A stretch of DNA of 64,000 nt from NCBI GenBank assembly GCA_028715055.1, contig JAQTLE010000001.1:414319-478318 (forward strand). Reading direction: 5' to 3'. The notes beneath the pieces were generated by a model. That model had not been told where the DNA came from. It did not search any database and saw nothing but the letters and a program-made list of their open reading frames with translations. Within the stretch, counting starts at the first letter, position 1, and every line of letters begins with the position of its first letter. Shown here one piece after another: positions 28,527-35,892 of this stretch. The position numbers and the translations under genes are program-made. This DNA is from Sulfurovaceae bacterium (lineage in GTDB: Bacteria; Campylobacterota; Campylobacteria; Campylobacterales; Sulfurovaceae).

Positions 28527-28799
28527 TTATTTTTTTGATGATAGTTCCTCTTTTAGTTTTGCTATATCATCTTTTGTTGCTACTCCAAGCTCATCAAGAG
28601 CTTCTTTAATGGCTTCCTTGACGGCATTTTTGGATTTTTCTTTACTTTCTTTGCCTTTTTGCGATAACGATTCCAAAAAACTTTTTGCATCTTCTGTTTT
28701 TATTTTGCCATTTTCTTCTAGTTTTTTTATCTCTTCTTCGACTTTTTCTTTTAAGATCGCAGCCGCGCCAATACTACTGTAAAAAATATCTTTTAACAT
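28527..28799 (-). CDS. phasin-like small helical protein
   Basis: A 90-residue, highly charged helical protein. It begins MLKDIFYSSIGAAAILKEKVE and continues with a lysine/glutamate-rich coiled coil ending DDIAKLKEELSSKK. This resembles small phasin-family (polyhydroxyalkanoate granule-associated) proteins, but no PHA genes are nearby, so a general coiled-coil or lipid-surface role is as likely. The start is ATG 28799 with AAAGGA upstream; an earlier in-frame start at 28889 would add an unlikely AT-rich leader. It precedes the UbiB-like gene on the same strand. The end overlaps the proposed ATC start of that gene. Confidence 0.65.
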   Translation of the reverse strand: MLKDIFYSSIGAAAILKEKVEEEIKKLEENGKIKTEDAKSFLESLSQKGKESKEKSKNAVKEAIKEALDELGVATKDDIAKLKEELSSKK

Positions 28800-28978
28800 T
28801 CTAAGTCCTTTATTTTTTATTATTATAACTCTATTTTGGATATTTTGTAATAATTTTTCATTTATGTATATTATTATGTAAATAATCAATCAAATATTTT
28901 AATTTGATTTTTTGTGTTAAACATAAGTTTTAGTATGATAATATCACTAATGGAAGATTCATTCAAAAAGAGGTCAAG

Positions 28979-29299
28979 ATGGATAATCAAGTTTTAACAT
29001 GGTTTGTGGGTGTGATTGCTTTTTGTATGGCTTTTGCAACAGCAATTATTATATTGATCGGCTTTAATGTATTAAAAATAATGAAGCGCGTTGATAGATT
29101 GCTTCTATCTTCCCAAAATGATCTTACTCTTTTAGTTAGTCGAATACTGGAAATGCTAAATAATATAAAGGCAGAAACTAAAATACTAGCCAATCAGGCA
29201 TCAAGCGGTATTTCAAAAATAACGATCGGTACTTTTCTTGTCGGATCTTTATATCGGTTTCTTAAGAAAAAAAATAATTCAGGAGCACATGATGAGTGA
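28979..29299 (+). CDS. small membrane-anchored coiled-coil protein
   Basis: A 106-residue protein with one N-terminal membrane helix (VLTWFVGVIAFCMAFATAII, about 4-30), followed by a heptad-like helix (RVDRLLLSSQNDLTLLVSRI) and a second, weaker hydrophobic stretch (KITIGTFLVGSLYRF). The arrangement is like DUF948 proteins. Function unknown. AGAGG precedes the ATG. The end overlaps the start of the next small gene (ATGA), so the two are coupled. It is divergent from the phasin-like/UbiB unit. Confidence 0.7.
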   Translation: MDNQVLTWFVGVIAFCMAFATAIIILIGFNVLKIMKRVDRLLLSSQNDLTLLVSRILEMLNNIKAETKILANQASSGISKITIGTFLVGSLYRFLKKKNNSGAHDE

Positions 29300-29597
29300 A
29301 AGTAGTTTAGTAAATTTTTTGTTAGGAACGGCGATAGGCGGTGCGGGTGTATATTATGCACTTAAACATCAAGATGAAATTATAGATAAAATTCAACAAT
29401 TAGAAAAAGAATATATGTCTGATTCAAAGAAGTTTATTGATTCTGCAAAAGATAAAATAGATTCTTTGACTAAAAATATACAATATAAACTTGAACAGTT
29501 CAAAGATAGTGCGATTGAGAACAAAGATGATAGCGTTGAAGCTATCATGGAAGAATTAAATCATCTTCGAGCTGAAGTGGCCAAACTTAAATCCTAG
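29292..29597 (+). CDS. YtxH-like small membrane-associated protein
   Basis: A 101-residue protein with a glycine-rich hydrophobic N-terminus (NFLLGTAIGGAGVYYALK) and then a long charged helix (DSAKDKIDSLTKNIQYKLEQ), the pattern of YtxH-type stress proteins. A longer frame from 29238 exists, but AGGAG at 29281-29285 points to ATG 29289 or 29292. The start overlaps the stop of the preceding membrane coiled-coil gene. Its 3' end overlaps the convergent permease by four bases. Role unknown; the pair may organise the envelope or a quinone/lipid complex with the divergent UbiB unit (inference). Confidence 0.65.
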   Translation: MSESSLVNFLLGTAIGGAGVYYALKHQDEIIDKIQQLEKEYMSDSKKFIDSAKDKIDSLTKNIQYKLEQFKDSAIENKDDSVEAIMEELNHLRAEVAKLKS

Positions 29598-30682
29598 GCT
29601 TTTAAGGAACTGTTCTTTATATGTCTGTGTTTCAATAATCTTAAAAGGGTTGTGGCAAATGCCACAATCGCAGGTCCAAAAATAACACCCCAAAATCCAA
29701 ATGTACTCAAACCGGCTACAATCGCGAAAAAAATCAAAAAATCATTTACCGGCTTATGGCCTTTGTTTAGTACTCGCGTTAATAGACGATTAATTTTTTG
29801 CAAAACGAGAAGTCTTACTATATTGTCTATAAAAAATGAGATCATAGCCCAAGAATATATAGCTATGATCAATGCATTTAATTCGTGTCCTGCAAAAAAT
29901 TCTTTTAGAACTATTGGTATCCAAATCAAAGCCGTTCCAAAAATTGGTATCACGGATGTCATTGCTACCATTAATCCTAAAATTAAAGGATTATAACCTT
30001 CAAAAAAACTAATAAAAATTCCAAATGCAATCCCTTGAGTGATACCTACGACTATTAGTGCGTAAAATCCGGTAGCAGATGTAGAGATCAAATCACGAGC
30101 AAATTCTTGTATGATAGAACGGGGAATAGGTATAATAGGTACTATTGCTAAAATTAAAGATCTTTGATACCATGAAAGCAAAAAGAAAAATATAACAATC
30201 AAAATCATATCGCCTATAGTTTTAAAAAATTCAATTATTCCCACCCCAAAATTGATAGCAAGAGTAGAAATAATTTTATCTTTATTTGCTACGAACTGTT
30301 CATCGATGGTTATTAAAGGTTTCTTAAGCCAATGCATATCTTCGGGTGTCAATGAGAGTATATGGCTTCCTTGTTGATAAATAGCATTGCCGATATTGAT
30401 TATTTCTTGAGGATGTGATGTCAAGTAATATGCAAAAAATAAAACCGGAACAAATAAAATTACAATCAATATTAACGTTTCGCTTGCTGCTGTAATTATA
30501 TTAACTTTAGCAATAGATGATATATGTTTTTTAAAATATTTTTCAAATAACAAATGTAATGGAGCAAATATTATAACCATCAATAAAGCAACAAAAAAAC
30601 TTTTCATAAAAGGATAAAAAAGCCAACCTAGCATTCCTAGTGTGACAACGATCATTATTCTTGCAAATAGGTTTTGTTGCAT
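29594..30682 (-). CDS. AI-2E family transporter (PerM/TqsA-like permease)
   Basis: A polytopic membrane protein of 362 residues, with around seven or eight hydrophobic helices and the family's conserved C-terminal core: GFYALIVVGITQGIAFG, LMVAMTSVIPIFGTALIWIP and FWGVIFGPAIVAFATTLLRL. Members export diverse small molecules or sodium; the substrate here is unknown. The gene stands alone on the minus strand. Confidence 0.88.
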   Translation of the reverse strand: MQQNLFARIMIVVTLGMLGWLFYPFMKSFFVALLMVIIFAPLHLLFEKYFKKHISSIAKVNIITAASETLILIVILFVPVLFFAYYLTSHPQEIINIGNAIYQQGSHILSLTPEDMHWLKKPLITIDEQFVANKDKIISTLAINFGVGIIEFFKTIGDMILIVIFFFLLSWYQRSLILAIVPIIPIPRSIIQEFARDLISTSATGFYALIVVGITQGIAFGIFISFFEGYNPLILGLMVAMTSVIPIFGTALIWIPIVLKEFFAGHELNALIIAIYSWAMISFFIDNIVRLLVLQKINRLLTRVLNKGHKPVNDFLIFFAIVAGLSTFGFWGVIFGPAIVAFATTLLRLLKHRHIKNSSLKA

Positions 30683-30906
30683 TGATTCTCCTTTGTCTAA
30701 ATACCAATATAAAATTTTATCTAAATCTAAAAAAATCTTATATTAAATTGTACTTTTTACAGTATTTGATAAGACTTAATTATGTAAAAATTTATACAAT
30801 TGAATTTGATAGCGTAATAATTTATTTTAGGAGTTATTTTATCTCGAATTAAAATTTATATGATACAATTTTCTTGTTAATAAAAATTATTAAAAAGGAA
30901 AATAAA

Positions 30907-31503
30907 ATGTTAGTTACAAAAAAAGCTCCGGATTTTACAGCTACTGCAGTTTTGGCGGATGGCTCTATAGTAGAGGATTTCAATCTTTATAAAAACATAG
31001 GCAAAAAAGGTGCAGTACTTTTCTTTTATCCCCTTGATTTTACTTTTGTATGTCCTTCGGAAATTATTGCATTTTCTCATAGAATAGATGAGTTTACAAA
31101 CAGAGATATTAGCGTGATCGGTGTATCTGTAGATAGCCAATTTTCTCACTTTGCATGGAGAGAAACCCCGGTAGAAAAGGGCGGAATAGGGCACGTTAAA
31201 TATCCATTGGTAGCAGATCTTAATAAACAGATCTCAAGAGATTATGATGTATTATTCGGTGAATCGGTGGCACTTAGAGGCTCTTTCTTGATCGATAGCG
31301 ACGGCACAGTTAGACATGCGGTTATAAATGATTTACCTCTTGGTAGAAATATAGATGAGATGATTAGAATGGTCGATACAATGTTGTTTACAAATGAACA
31401 TGGAGAAGTTTGTCCTGCAGGTTGGCAAAAAGGCGATGAAGGTATGAGAGCAGACACTAAAGGTGTTGCTGAATATCTTGAAAAACATGCGAGCAAATTA
31501 TAA
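30907..31503 (+). CDS. 2-Cys peroxiredoxin (AhpC/TSA family)
   Basis: Reduces hydrogen peroxide and organic peroxides in the cytoplasm. The peroxidatic cysteine is in FFYPLDFTFVCPSE and the resolving cysteine in HGEVCPAGWQKG, the typical 2-Cys pattern. The length is 198. I chose ATG 30907 (MLVTKKAPDFTATAV), with AAAAGGAAA about eight bases upstream. An upstream in-frame ATG at 30874 would add a basic 11-residue leader. The 224-base leader region is very AT-rich and holds TATGAT/TACAAT boxes at 30859-30869. A Fur-family regulator gene follows 34 bases later. Confidence 0.93.
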   Translation: MLVTKKAPDFTATAVLADGSIVEDFNLYKNIGKKGAVLFFYPLDFTFVCPSEIIAFSHRIDEFTNRDISVIGVSVDSQFSHFAWRETPVEKGGIGHVKYPLVADLNKQISRDYDVLFGESVALRGSFLIDSDGTVRHAVINDLPLGRNIDEMIRMVDTMLFTNEHGEVCPAGWQKGDEGMRADTKGVAEYLEKHASKL

Positions 31504-31537
31504 TAGCAGCTTATATAAATAAAAAGGTTTATTGTAT

Positions 31538-31960
31538 ATGATGAATTACATCTCCATGCTTAAAGAGCATGGGCTCAAAGCAACTTTTCAAAGAATGCAT
31601 ATTCTTGAAGTGATCGGCGAATACGGACATAAAGATATAGATGAAATTTATGCCGAAGTCATTAAAGTTCATCCATCTTTGTCTTTGGCAACTATATATA
31701 AAAATATAATAATTATGAGCCAAAGCGGAGTATTGTCTGAAGTTCCTGTAATTGGTAAAAAATCTAAATATGAGATATCCAAACAAGATCATATTCATTT
31801 GATTTGCACACATTGCGGGAGTATAGAAGATAAGAATATTTTTATAGAAAATAAAAATTCATTAGATCAATTGGTAATCAGCGAGCACTTTAATCTTGAA
31901 AAAAAAGAGATTAATCTATATGGTGTTTGCAGTCATTGTCAAAATATAAAAGCTTCATAA
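31538..31960 (+). CDS. Fur family transcriptional regulator, PerR-like
   Basis: A 140-residue metal-dependent repressor. The N-terminal winged helix begins LKEHGLKATFQRMHILEVI and has the recognition helix region SLATIYKNIIIMSQSGV. The C-terminal dimerisation domain has two CxxC zinc pairs, ICTHCGS and GVCSHCQ, and the histidine-rich QDHIHLICTHC. Its place directly downstream of a peroxiredoxin gene suggests a peroxide-sensing PerR rather than iron-sensing Fur (inference). ATG 31538 is ten bases after AAAAAGG; a TTG at 31532 is possible. A strong hairpin follows the stop. Confidence 0.85.
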   Translation: MMNYISMLKEHGLKATFQRMHILEVIGEYGHKDIDEIYAEVIKVHPSLSLATIYKNIIIMSQSGVLSEVPVIGKKSKYEISKQDHIHLICTHCGSIEDKNIFIENKNSLDQLVISEHFNLEKKEINLYGVCSHCQNIKAS

Positions 31961-31968
31961 ATAAACAG

Positions 31969-31998
31969 CACAAAGAGATTAGTAACCATCTCTTTGTG
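31969..31998 (+). terminator. hairpin between the PerR-like gene and ubiX
   Basis: Perfect 11-base inverted repeat CACAAAGAGAT / ATCTCTTTGTG (31969-31979 and 31988-31998) with an 8-base loop, starting 8 bases after the stop. No clear T-run follows, so it may be a weak terminator or a 3'-end stabiliser. It separates the regulator from the ubiX promoter. Confidence 0.6.
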
Positions 31999-32017
31999 AA
32001 AATAACCTACTTTTGGC

Positions 32018-32023
32018 TATAAT
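32018..32023 (+). promoter_or_regulatory. -10 box upstream of ubiX
   Basis: TTTTGGCTATAATTA with TATAAT at 32018-32023, 32 bases before the ubiX ATG and just after the hairpin. It probably drives ubiX-coaD-tmk-hisS. Confidence 0.6.
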
Positions 32024-32055
32024 TACCTCACTATTATCAATATTAGGAAAAATTA

Positions 32056-32589
32056 ATGAAATTAGCAGTTGCTATTACAGGAGCAAGTGGTGCTAGATTG
32101 GCACACAAGTTTATACAATACCTTCCTAATGATATCGAACTTCATGTAGTTGCCTCTAAAAATGCCGAAATAGTTGCTTGTTGTGAATCTAGAGAATTTA
32201 TACTCCATGATTATGAGGATATATCGGCGTCTATATCTTCAGGATCGTTTGGCGTGGATGCAACAGCTATTATACCTTGCAGTATGAATTCATTGGCTAA
32301 AATTGCTTGTGGTATCGCTGATACCTTGCCAACACGTATAGCTTCTGTAGCATTAAAAGAGAGAAAACCTCTTCTTCTTGCTCCAAGAGAGATGCCGTTT
32401 TCAACCATAGCTTTGGAAAATATGCATAAACTCTCCCTTATGGGTGTCATTATTTCTCCTCCTGTGATGGGATATTATTCTGATTGCAAAAACCTAGATG
32501 ACATGGAGAGATTTTTGATAGGCAAATGGTACGATGCTTTGAATATTCCTAATGAACTTTATAAACGATGGAAGAGTAATGAACAATAA
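32056..32589 (+). CDS. ubiX: UbiX-family flavin prenyltransferase
   Basis: Makes prenylated FMN from FMN and dimethylallyl phosphate, the cofactor of UbiD-type decarboxylases. The N-terminal flavin site LAVAITGASGARLAH is typical, and IIPCSMNSLAKIACGIADTL and LLLAPREMPFSTIALENM follow. The length of 177 is slightly short but normal for the group. Its product should serve the UbiD-like enzyme at 25171. The 3' end overlaps coaD by 11 bases. The order ubiX-coaD-tmk-hisS matches C. jejuni. Confidence 0.94.
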   Translation: MKLAVAITGASGARLAHKFIQYLPNDIELHVVASKNAEIVACCESREFILHDYEDISASISSGSFGVDATAIIPCSMNSLAKIACGIADTLPTRIASVALKERKPLLLAPREMPFSTIALENMHKLSLMGVIISPPVMGYYSDCKNLDDMERFLIGKWYDALNIPNELYKRWKSNEQ

Positions 32590-33064
32590 ATATAAAAGAG
32601 CCATATATCCAGGCACTTTTGATCCCATTACCAATGGGCATTTAGATATCATCCAAAGAGCTTGTACTATGTTTGAAGAGATCATAATCGCTGTAGCACA
32701 AAGTGAAGATAAAAAACCGATGTTCAGTTTGGAAGAGCGAATTGATATGATTCACGCATCCACAAAAGCATTCCCAAAAATAAAAGTTGTTGGTTTTGAT
32801 ACGCTCTTGGTGGATCTATCCGATAAGTTAGATGCCAATGTAATTATCAGAGGACTCAGAGCAGTAAGTGATTTTGAATATGAGCTTCAGATGGGGTACG
32901 CCAATTCATCGCTAAAAAAAGAACTTGAGACTATCTATCTCATGCCCCATCTTGATAATGCATTTATAAGCTCATCGGTGGTGAGATCTTTATTAAAATT
33001 TCATGGCAAAATAGACCACTTGGTGCCGTCAGAAGCTCTTGAGCTTATACAAAGAGGGAAATAA
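32579..33064 (+). CDS. coaD: phosphopantetheine adenylyltransferase
   Basis: Fourth step of coenzyme A synthesis: joins ATP and 4'-phosphopantetheine. The nucleotidyltransferase motif YPGTFDPITNGHLD (TxGH type) is at the N-terminus, and VIIRGLRAVSDFEYELQM and ISSSVVR in the second half are typical of CoaD. I use ATG 32579, which gives 161 residues, the normal size. A frame opening at 32552 only adds residues inside ubiX. The stop codon shares its last base with the tmk ATG. Confidence 0.95.
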   Translation: MNNKYKRAIYPGTFDPITNGHLDIIQRACTMFEEIIIAVAQSEDKKPMFSLEERIDMIHASTKAFPKIKVVGFDTLLVDLSDKLDANVIIRGLRAVSDFEYELQMGYANSSLKKELETIYLMPHLDNAFISSSVVRSLLKFHGKIDHLVPSEALELIQRGK

Positions 33065-33645
33065 TGTATATATTATTTGAAGGTATTGATACATGCGGAA
33101 AAACCACGCAAATCTCTCTTCTAAAACAAAAATTTCCAGATTTTCTAATCACTCATGAACCTGGCGGAACGCTGTTTGGCAAGCAAGTTAGACAAATATT
33201 ATTAGATTGTAGTCTGGGGTCTAAAAGAGCTGAGATATTATTATTTTTAGCAGACCGCGCGGAACACTATGAAACCGTCGTTAAACCAAATAATGATAAA
33301 ACTATCATTTCTGACAGAGGGTTTGTGTCGGGTATGGCATATGCAATGGCAAATACGGATATCGACTTTGATACTCTATTCAAATTAAATTTGTTTGCAT
33401 TAGAAGGGGCCTTGCCCGAATTTATCGTACTTTTTATTACAAATGAAGATACATTAACGCAAAGACTCGATCGAAAAGGACTTGACGGCATAGAGCAAAG
33501 AGGCATTTCTTATTTGCTTGATGTTCAATCACATATGAAAAAGATTATCTCAAAGTTAGATATTCCTTGTTTAGAAATTGATGCTACTCAAGATATAGAA
33601 ACAATTCAAACGAAAATTACAAATTATTTAAGGACAGCACTATGA
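33064..33645 (+). CDS. tmk: thymidylate kinase
   Basis: Phosphorylates dTMP to dTDP. The P-loop FEGIDTCGKTTQ is at residues 4-15. THEPGG and the DR motif IISDRGFVSGMAYA follow, and a lid region lies near TQRLDRKGLDG. The length of 193 is normal. The start overlaps coaD by one base and the stop overlaps hisS by four, so translation is coupled through the whole unit. Confidence 0.95.
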   Translation: MYILFEGIDTCGKTTQISLLKQKFPDFLITHEPGGTLFGKQVRQILLDCSLGSKRAEILLFLADRAEHYETVVKPNNDKTIISDRGFVSGMAYAMANTDIDFDTLFKLNLFALEGALPEFIVLFITNEDTLTQRLDRKGLDGIEQRGISYLLDVQSHMKKIISKLDIPCLEIDATQDIETIQTKITNYLRTAL

Positions 33646-34862
33646 TTAATCCTTTGCGGGGAATGAAAGATTTGATTTTTGAGGATAGTCAAAAATTTGA
33701 GTATATTATAGCAACGGCTTCGAAAATAGCACGGAATTATGGTTATAGCTATATTGAGACACCGATATTGGAAGAAACGGCATTATTCAAACGCTCTGTC
33801 GGAGAGAGTAGTGATATAGTAGGCAAAGAGATGTATCAGTTTATGGATAAAGGGGAAAATGATGTTTGCATGCGTCCGGAAGGCACAGCCGGCGTAGTAA
33901 GAGCATTTATTTCAAATAAGCTTGATCGCCAGGATGCCAATTATCGTTTTTATTATTATGGTTCTATGTTTAGATATGAAAGACCGCAAAAAGGACGTCT
34001 CAGATCATTTCATCAGTTTGGTTGTGAAAGTTTTGGAGAGGGTAGTGTATACGAAGATTTTATGCTTATTTCGATGATAAAAGATATATTTGATGCACTG
34101 CAAATCGATTTTTCCTTGAATATAAATTCTCTTGGATGCAGTGATTGTATGCCACTATACAGAACCAAGCTTGTATCTTTTTTGGAAAATATCAAGGATG
34201 ATCTATGCGAAGACTGCAATCGCCGTATCGCAACAAATCCGATCAGAGTACTTGATTGCAAAAACGAGAAATGTCAAATACTTTTACAAGCATCTCCTAA
34301 ACTTATTAACAATCTTTGCGGGAGTTGTGATAGTGATTTTACTAAACTTCAGACATTATTAAATGAAGCTTGTATCTCTTATGAAGTGGACACAAATTTA
34401 GTTAGAGGACTAGATTATTACAATAAAACGGCTTTTGAATTTATAAGCAATAATATAGGCAGTCAGTCTGCGATAGCCGGTGGTGGCAGATATGATAGAC
34501 TTGTAGAGTTTTTGGATGGCAAATCTACTCCAGCCGTTGGTTTTGCACTGGGGATCGAGAGAATCATGGATCTTGTAATATTGCCTGAGTCCAAAAGAGA
34601 AGGTTTATATCTTGGAGGCATGAACGAAGAGTCTATAAATTCGCTCTTACAGATTGCCAGAAAGCAGCTAGAAGTTCAAAAAGTGACAATGGAATATAAG
34701 CCAAAAAGCCTGAAAGCTCATCTGAAATCGGCAGACAAAGCAGGAGCCCGCACGATAGGCATAATTGGTGATGACGAATTATCCAATGGTACTATATGGA
34801 TGAAAGATTTAGAAACAAAAGAAGAAAAAACAATTAACATAAATGAGATGTTGTCACTTTGA
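33642..34862 (+). CDS. hisS: histidyl-tRNA synthetase
   Basis: Charges tRNA-His. Class II motifs are clear: motif 2 FRYERPQKGRLRSFHQFGCE, the histidine-specific RGLDYYNKTAFEF, SAIAGGGRYDRLVE, and motif 3 PAVGFALGIERI. The length is 406. A cysteine-rich stretch in the middle (CEDCNRRIATNPIRVLDCKN) is common in bacterial HisS. It overlaps tmk by four bases. Confidence 0.97.
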   Translation: MINPLRGMKDLIFEDSQKFEYIIATASKIARNYGYSYIETPILEETALFKRSVGESSDIVGKEMYQFMDKGENDVCMRPEGTAGVVRAFISNKLDRQDANYRFYYYGSMFRYERPQKGRLRSFHQFGCESFGEGSVYEDFMLISMIKDIFDALQIDFSLNINSLGCSDCMPLYRTKLVSFLENIKDDLCEDCNRRIATNPIRVLDCKNEKCQILLQASPKLINNLCGSCDSDFTKLQTLLNEACISYEVDTNLVRGLDYYNKTAFEFISNNIGSQSAIAGGGRYDRLVEFLDGKSTPAVGFALGIERIMDLVILPESKREGLYLGGMNEESINSLLQIARKQLEVQKVTMEYKPKSLKAHLKSADKAGARTIGIIGDDELSNGTIWMKDLETKEEKTININEMLSL

Positions 34863-34892
34863 CTCTTGAATTATCTATAAGGAATTTAAGAC

Positions 34893-35408
34893 ATGTACGA
34901 ATTTTTAGATATAGGTTTTAGAAGTCTTATCGTTTATCTTTTTATGATCTTGGCATTGAGATTTTTTGGCAAAAACCAACTCTCTCAACTTAATGCAGGT
35001 GATATAATTTTGCTTTTACTCATTAGTAATGCGGTTCAAAATGCAATGGTGGGGCCAAATACATCTTTGCAGGGCGGGATTTTTGCTGCAACTATCTTAT
35101 TTTTAGCAAATTTTTTAATTAAAAAATTGATGTTTAAAAGTAACATATTTAGAGATATTATAGAATCAGAACCTATCGTTTTAGTTAAGGATGGTATCAA
35201 AGATCCTAAAGCAATCAAAGAGGCAGAAATTACAACAGATGAGCTTAAAGAGAGCATTAGAGAGCATGGTATAGAAAAGATCTCAGATGTCAAATTAGCG
35301 ATCTTGGAAGTAGATGGCAATATCAGTATAATTTCTATAGATAAAAATCAGCAAACCAAGTACACTAGACACAAAAGAAGAATTTCTAGACGCAAATTAA
35401 ATGCCTGA
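34893..35408 (+). CDS. DUF421 (YetF-like) membrane protein
   Basis: A 171-residue protein with three N-terminal membrane helices (about 8-25, 35-52, 60-78), including ALRFFGKNQLSQLNAGDIIL, the conserved core of the YetF/DUF421 family. The C-terminal domain, IVLVKDGIKDPKAIKEAEIT and onward to the LAILEVDGNISII strand, is the soluble DUF421 fold. The family is implicated in spore or envelope traits in Bacillus; the role here is unknown. It lies 30 bases after hisS with AAGGA upstream, so it is probably the last gene of that operon. Confidence 0.85.
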   Translation: MYEFLDIGFRSLIVYLFMILALRFFGKNQLSQLNAGDIILLLLISNAVQNAMVGPNTSLQGGIFAATILFLANFLIKKLMFKSNIFRDIIESEPIVLVKDGIKDPKAIKEAEITTDELKESIREHGIEKISDVKLAILEVDGNISIISIDKNQQTKYTRHKRRISRRKLNA

Positions 35409-35428
35409 GCGGCATAAATATAAGAATT

Positions 35429-35881
35429 TTAAAAATACTCTTTTAATATACTTGGAAATCTTTCAATTATTTTATTTGCCTTGGATATATAAACTTCAAA
35501 TATTTCTTTGCTCGCTGGAAACGTATCAGCCAATTCTTCATAAATAGCAATTTTCTCTTCTATGTGTGATTCAAATGCATCAAGAACCCTTATCATAGTT
35601 TCCTCATCAGAGGCATATTTCATAAGCAATTCGAACATACGTTTACGAGGATGTATTGCCATAGATTCGCCGGCTTTGCTTGCAATTTCTTTAAGGTCCC
35701 AACGTGAAATATAAACTCCGCTAGAAACAGGGGCCATCATGATAGCGTATAAAGCATCAGTGTAACTCGGATAATCAATTAGACTCTCATCGCTCTCGGT
35801 TTCGCAGCTTCCTGATATGCAAAAGTCTTCTTTTGATTTGAGATTATCAAAAACCTCTTTTAATGATCCATGTGATTGCAT
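35429..35881 (-). CDS. unknown protein, last gene of the molybdoenzyme operon
   Basis: A 150-residue soluble protein I do not recognise. It looks helical, with ALYAIMMAPVSSGVYISRWD in the middle and SIHPRKRMFELLMKYASDEE-like helices after it, and the residues SGSC and CETES near the N-terminus give two cysteines close together. There is no signal peptide. It lies 11 bases after the polyferredoxin gene on the same strand, so a role in assembling or maturing the molybdoenzyme, perhaps as a second chaperone beside TorD, is a reasonable inference only. Confidence 0.6.
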   Translation of the reverse strand: MQSHGSLKEVFDNLKSKEDFCISGSCETESDESLIDYPSYTDALYAIMMAPVSSGVYISRWDLKEIASKAGESMAIHPRKRMFELLMKYASDEETMIRVLDAFESHIEEKIAIYEELADTFPASKEIFEVYISKANKIIERFPSILKEYF

Positions 35882-35892
35882 ATAGTATTCTC

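Noticed and set aside
30661..30852. 63-codon plus-strand frame in the spacer before the peroxiredoxin gene
   Set aside because: It overlaps the start of the AI-2E permease on the other strand, has no ribosome-binding site, and encodes low-complexity Lys/Asn/Tyr/Ile typical of AT-rich non-coding DNA.
35401..35415. Short hairpin ATGCC/GGCAT at the end of the DUF421 gene
   Set aside because: The stem is only five bases, it overlaps the stop codon, and it has no T-run; too weak to call a terminator.
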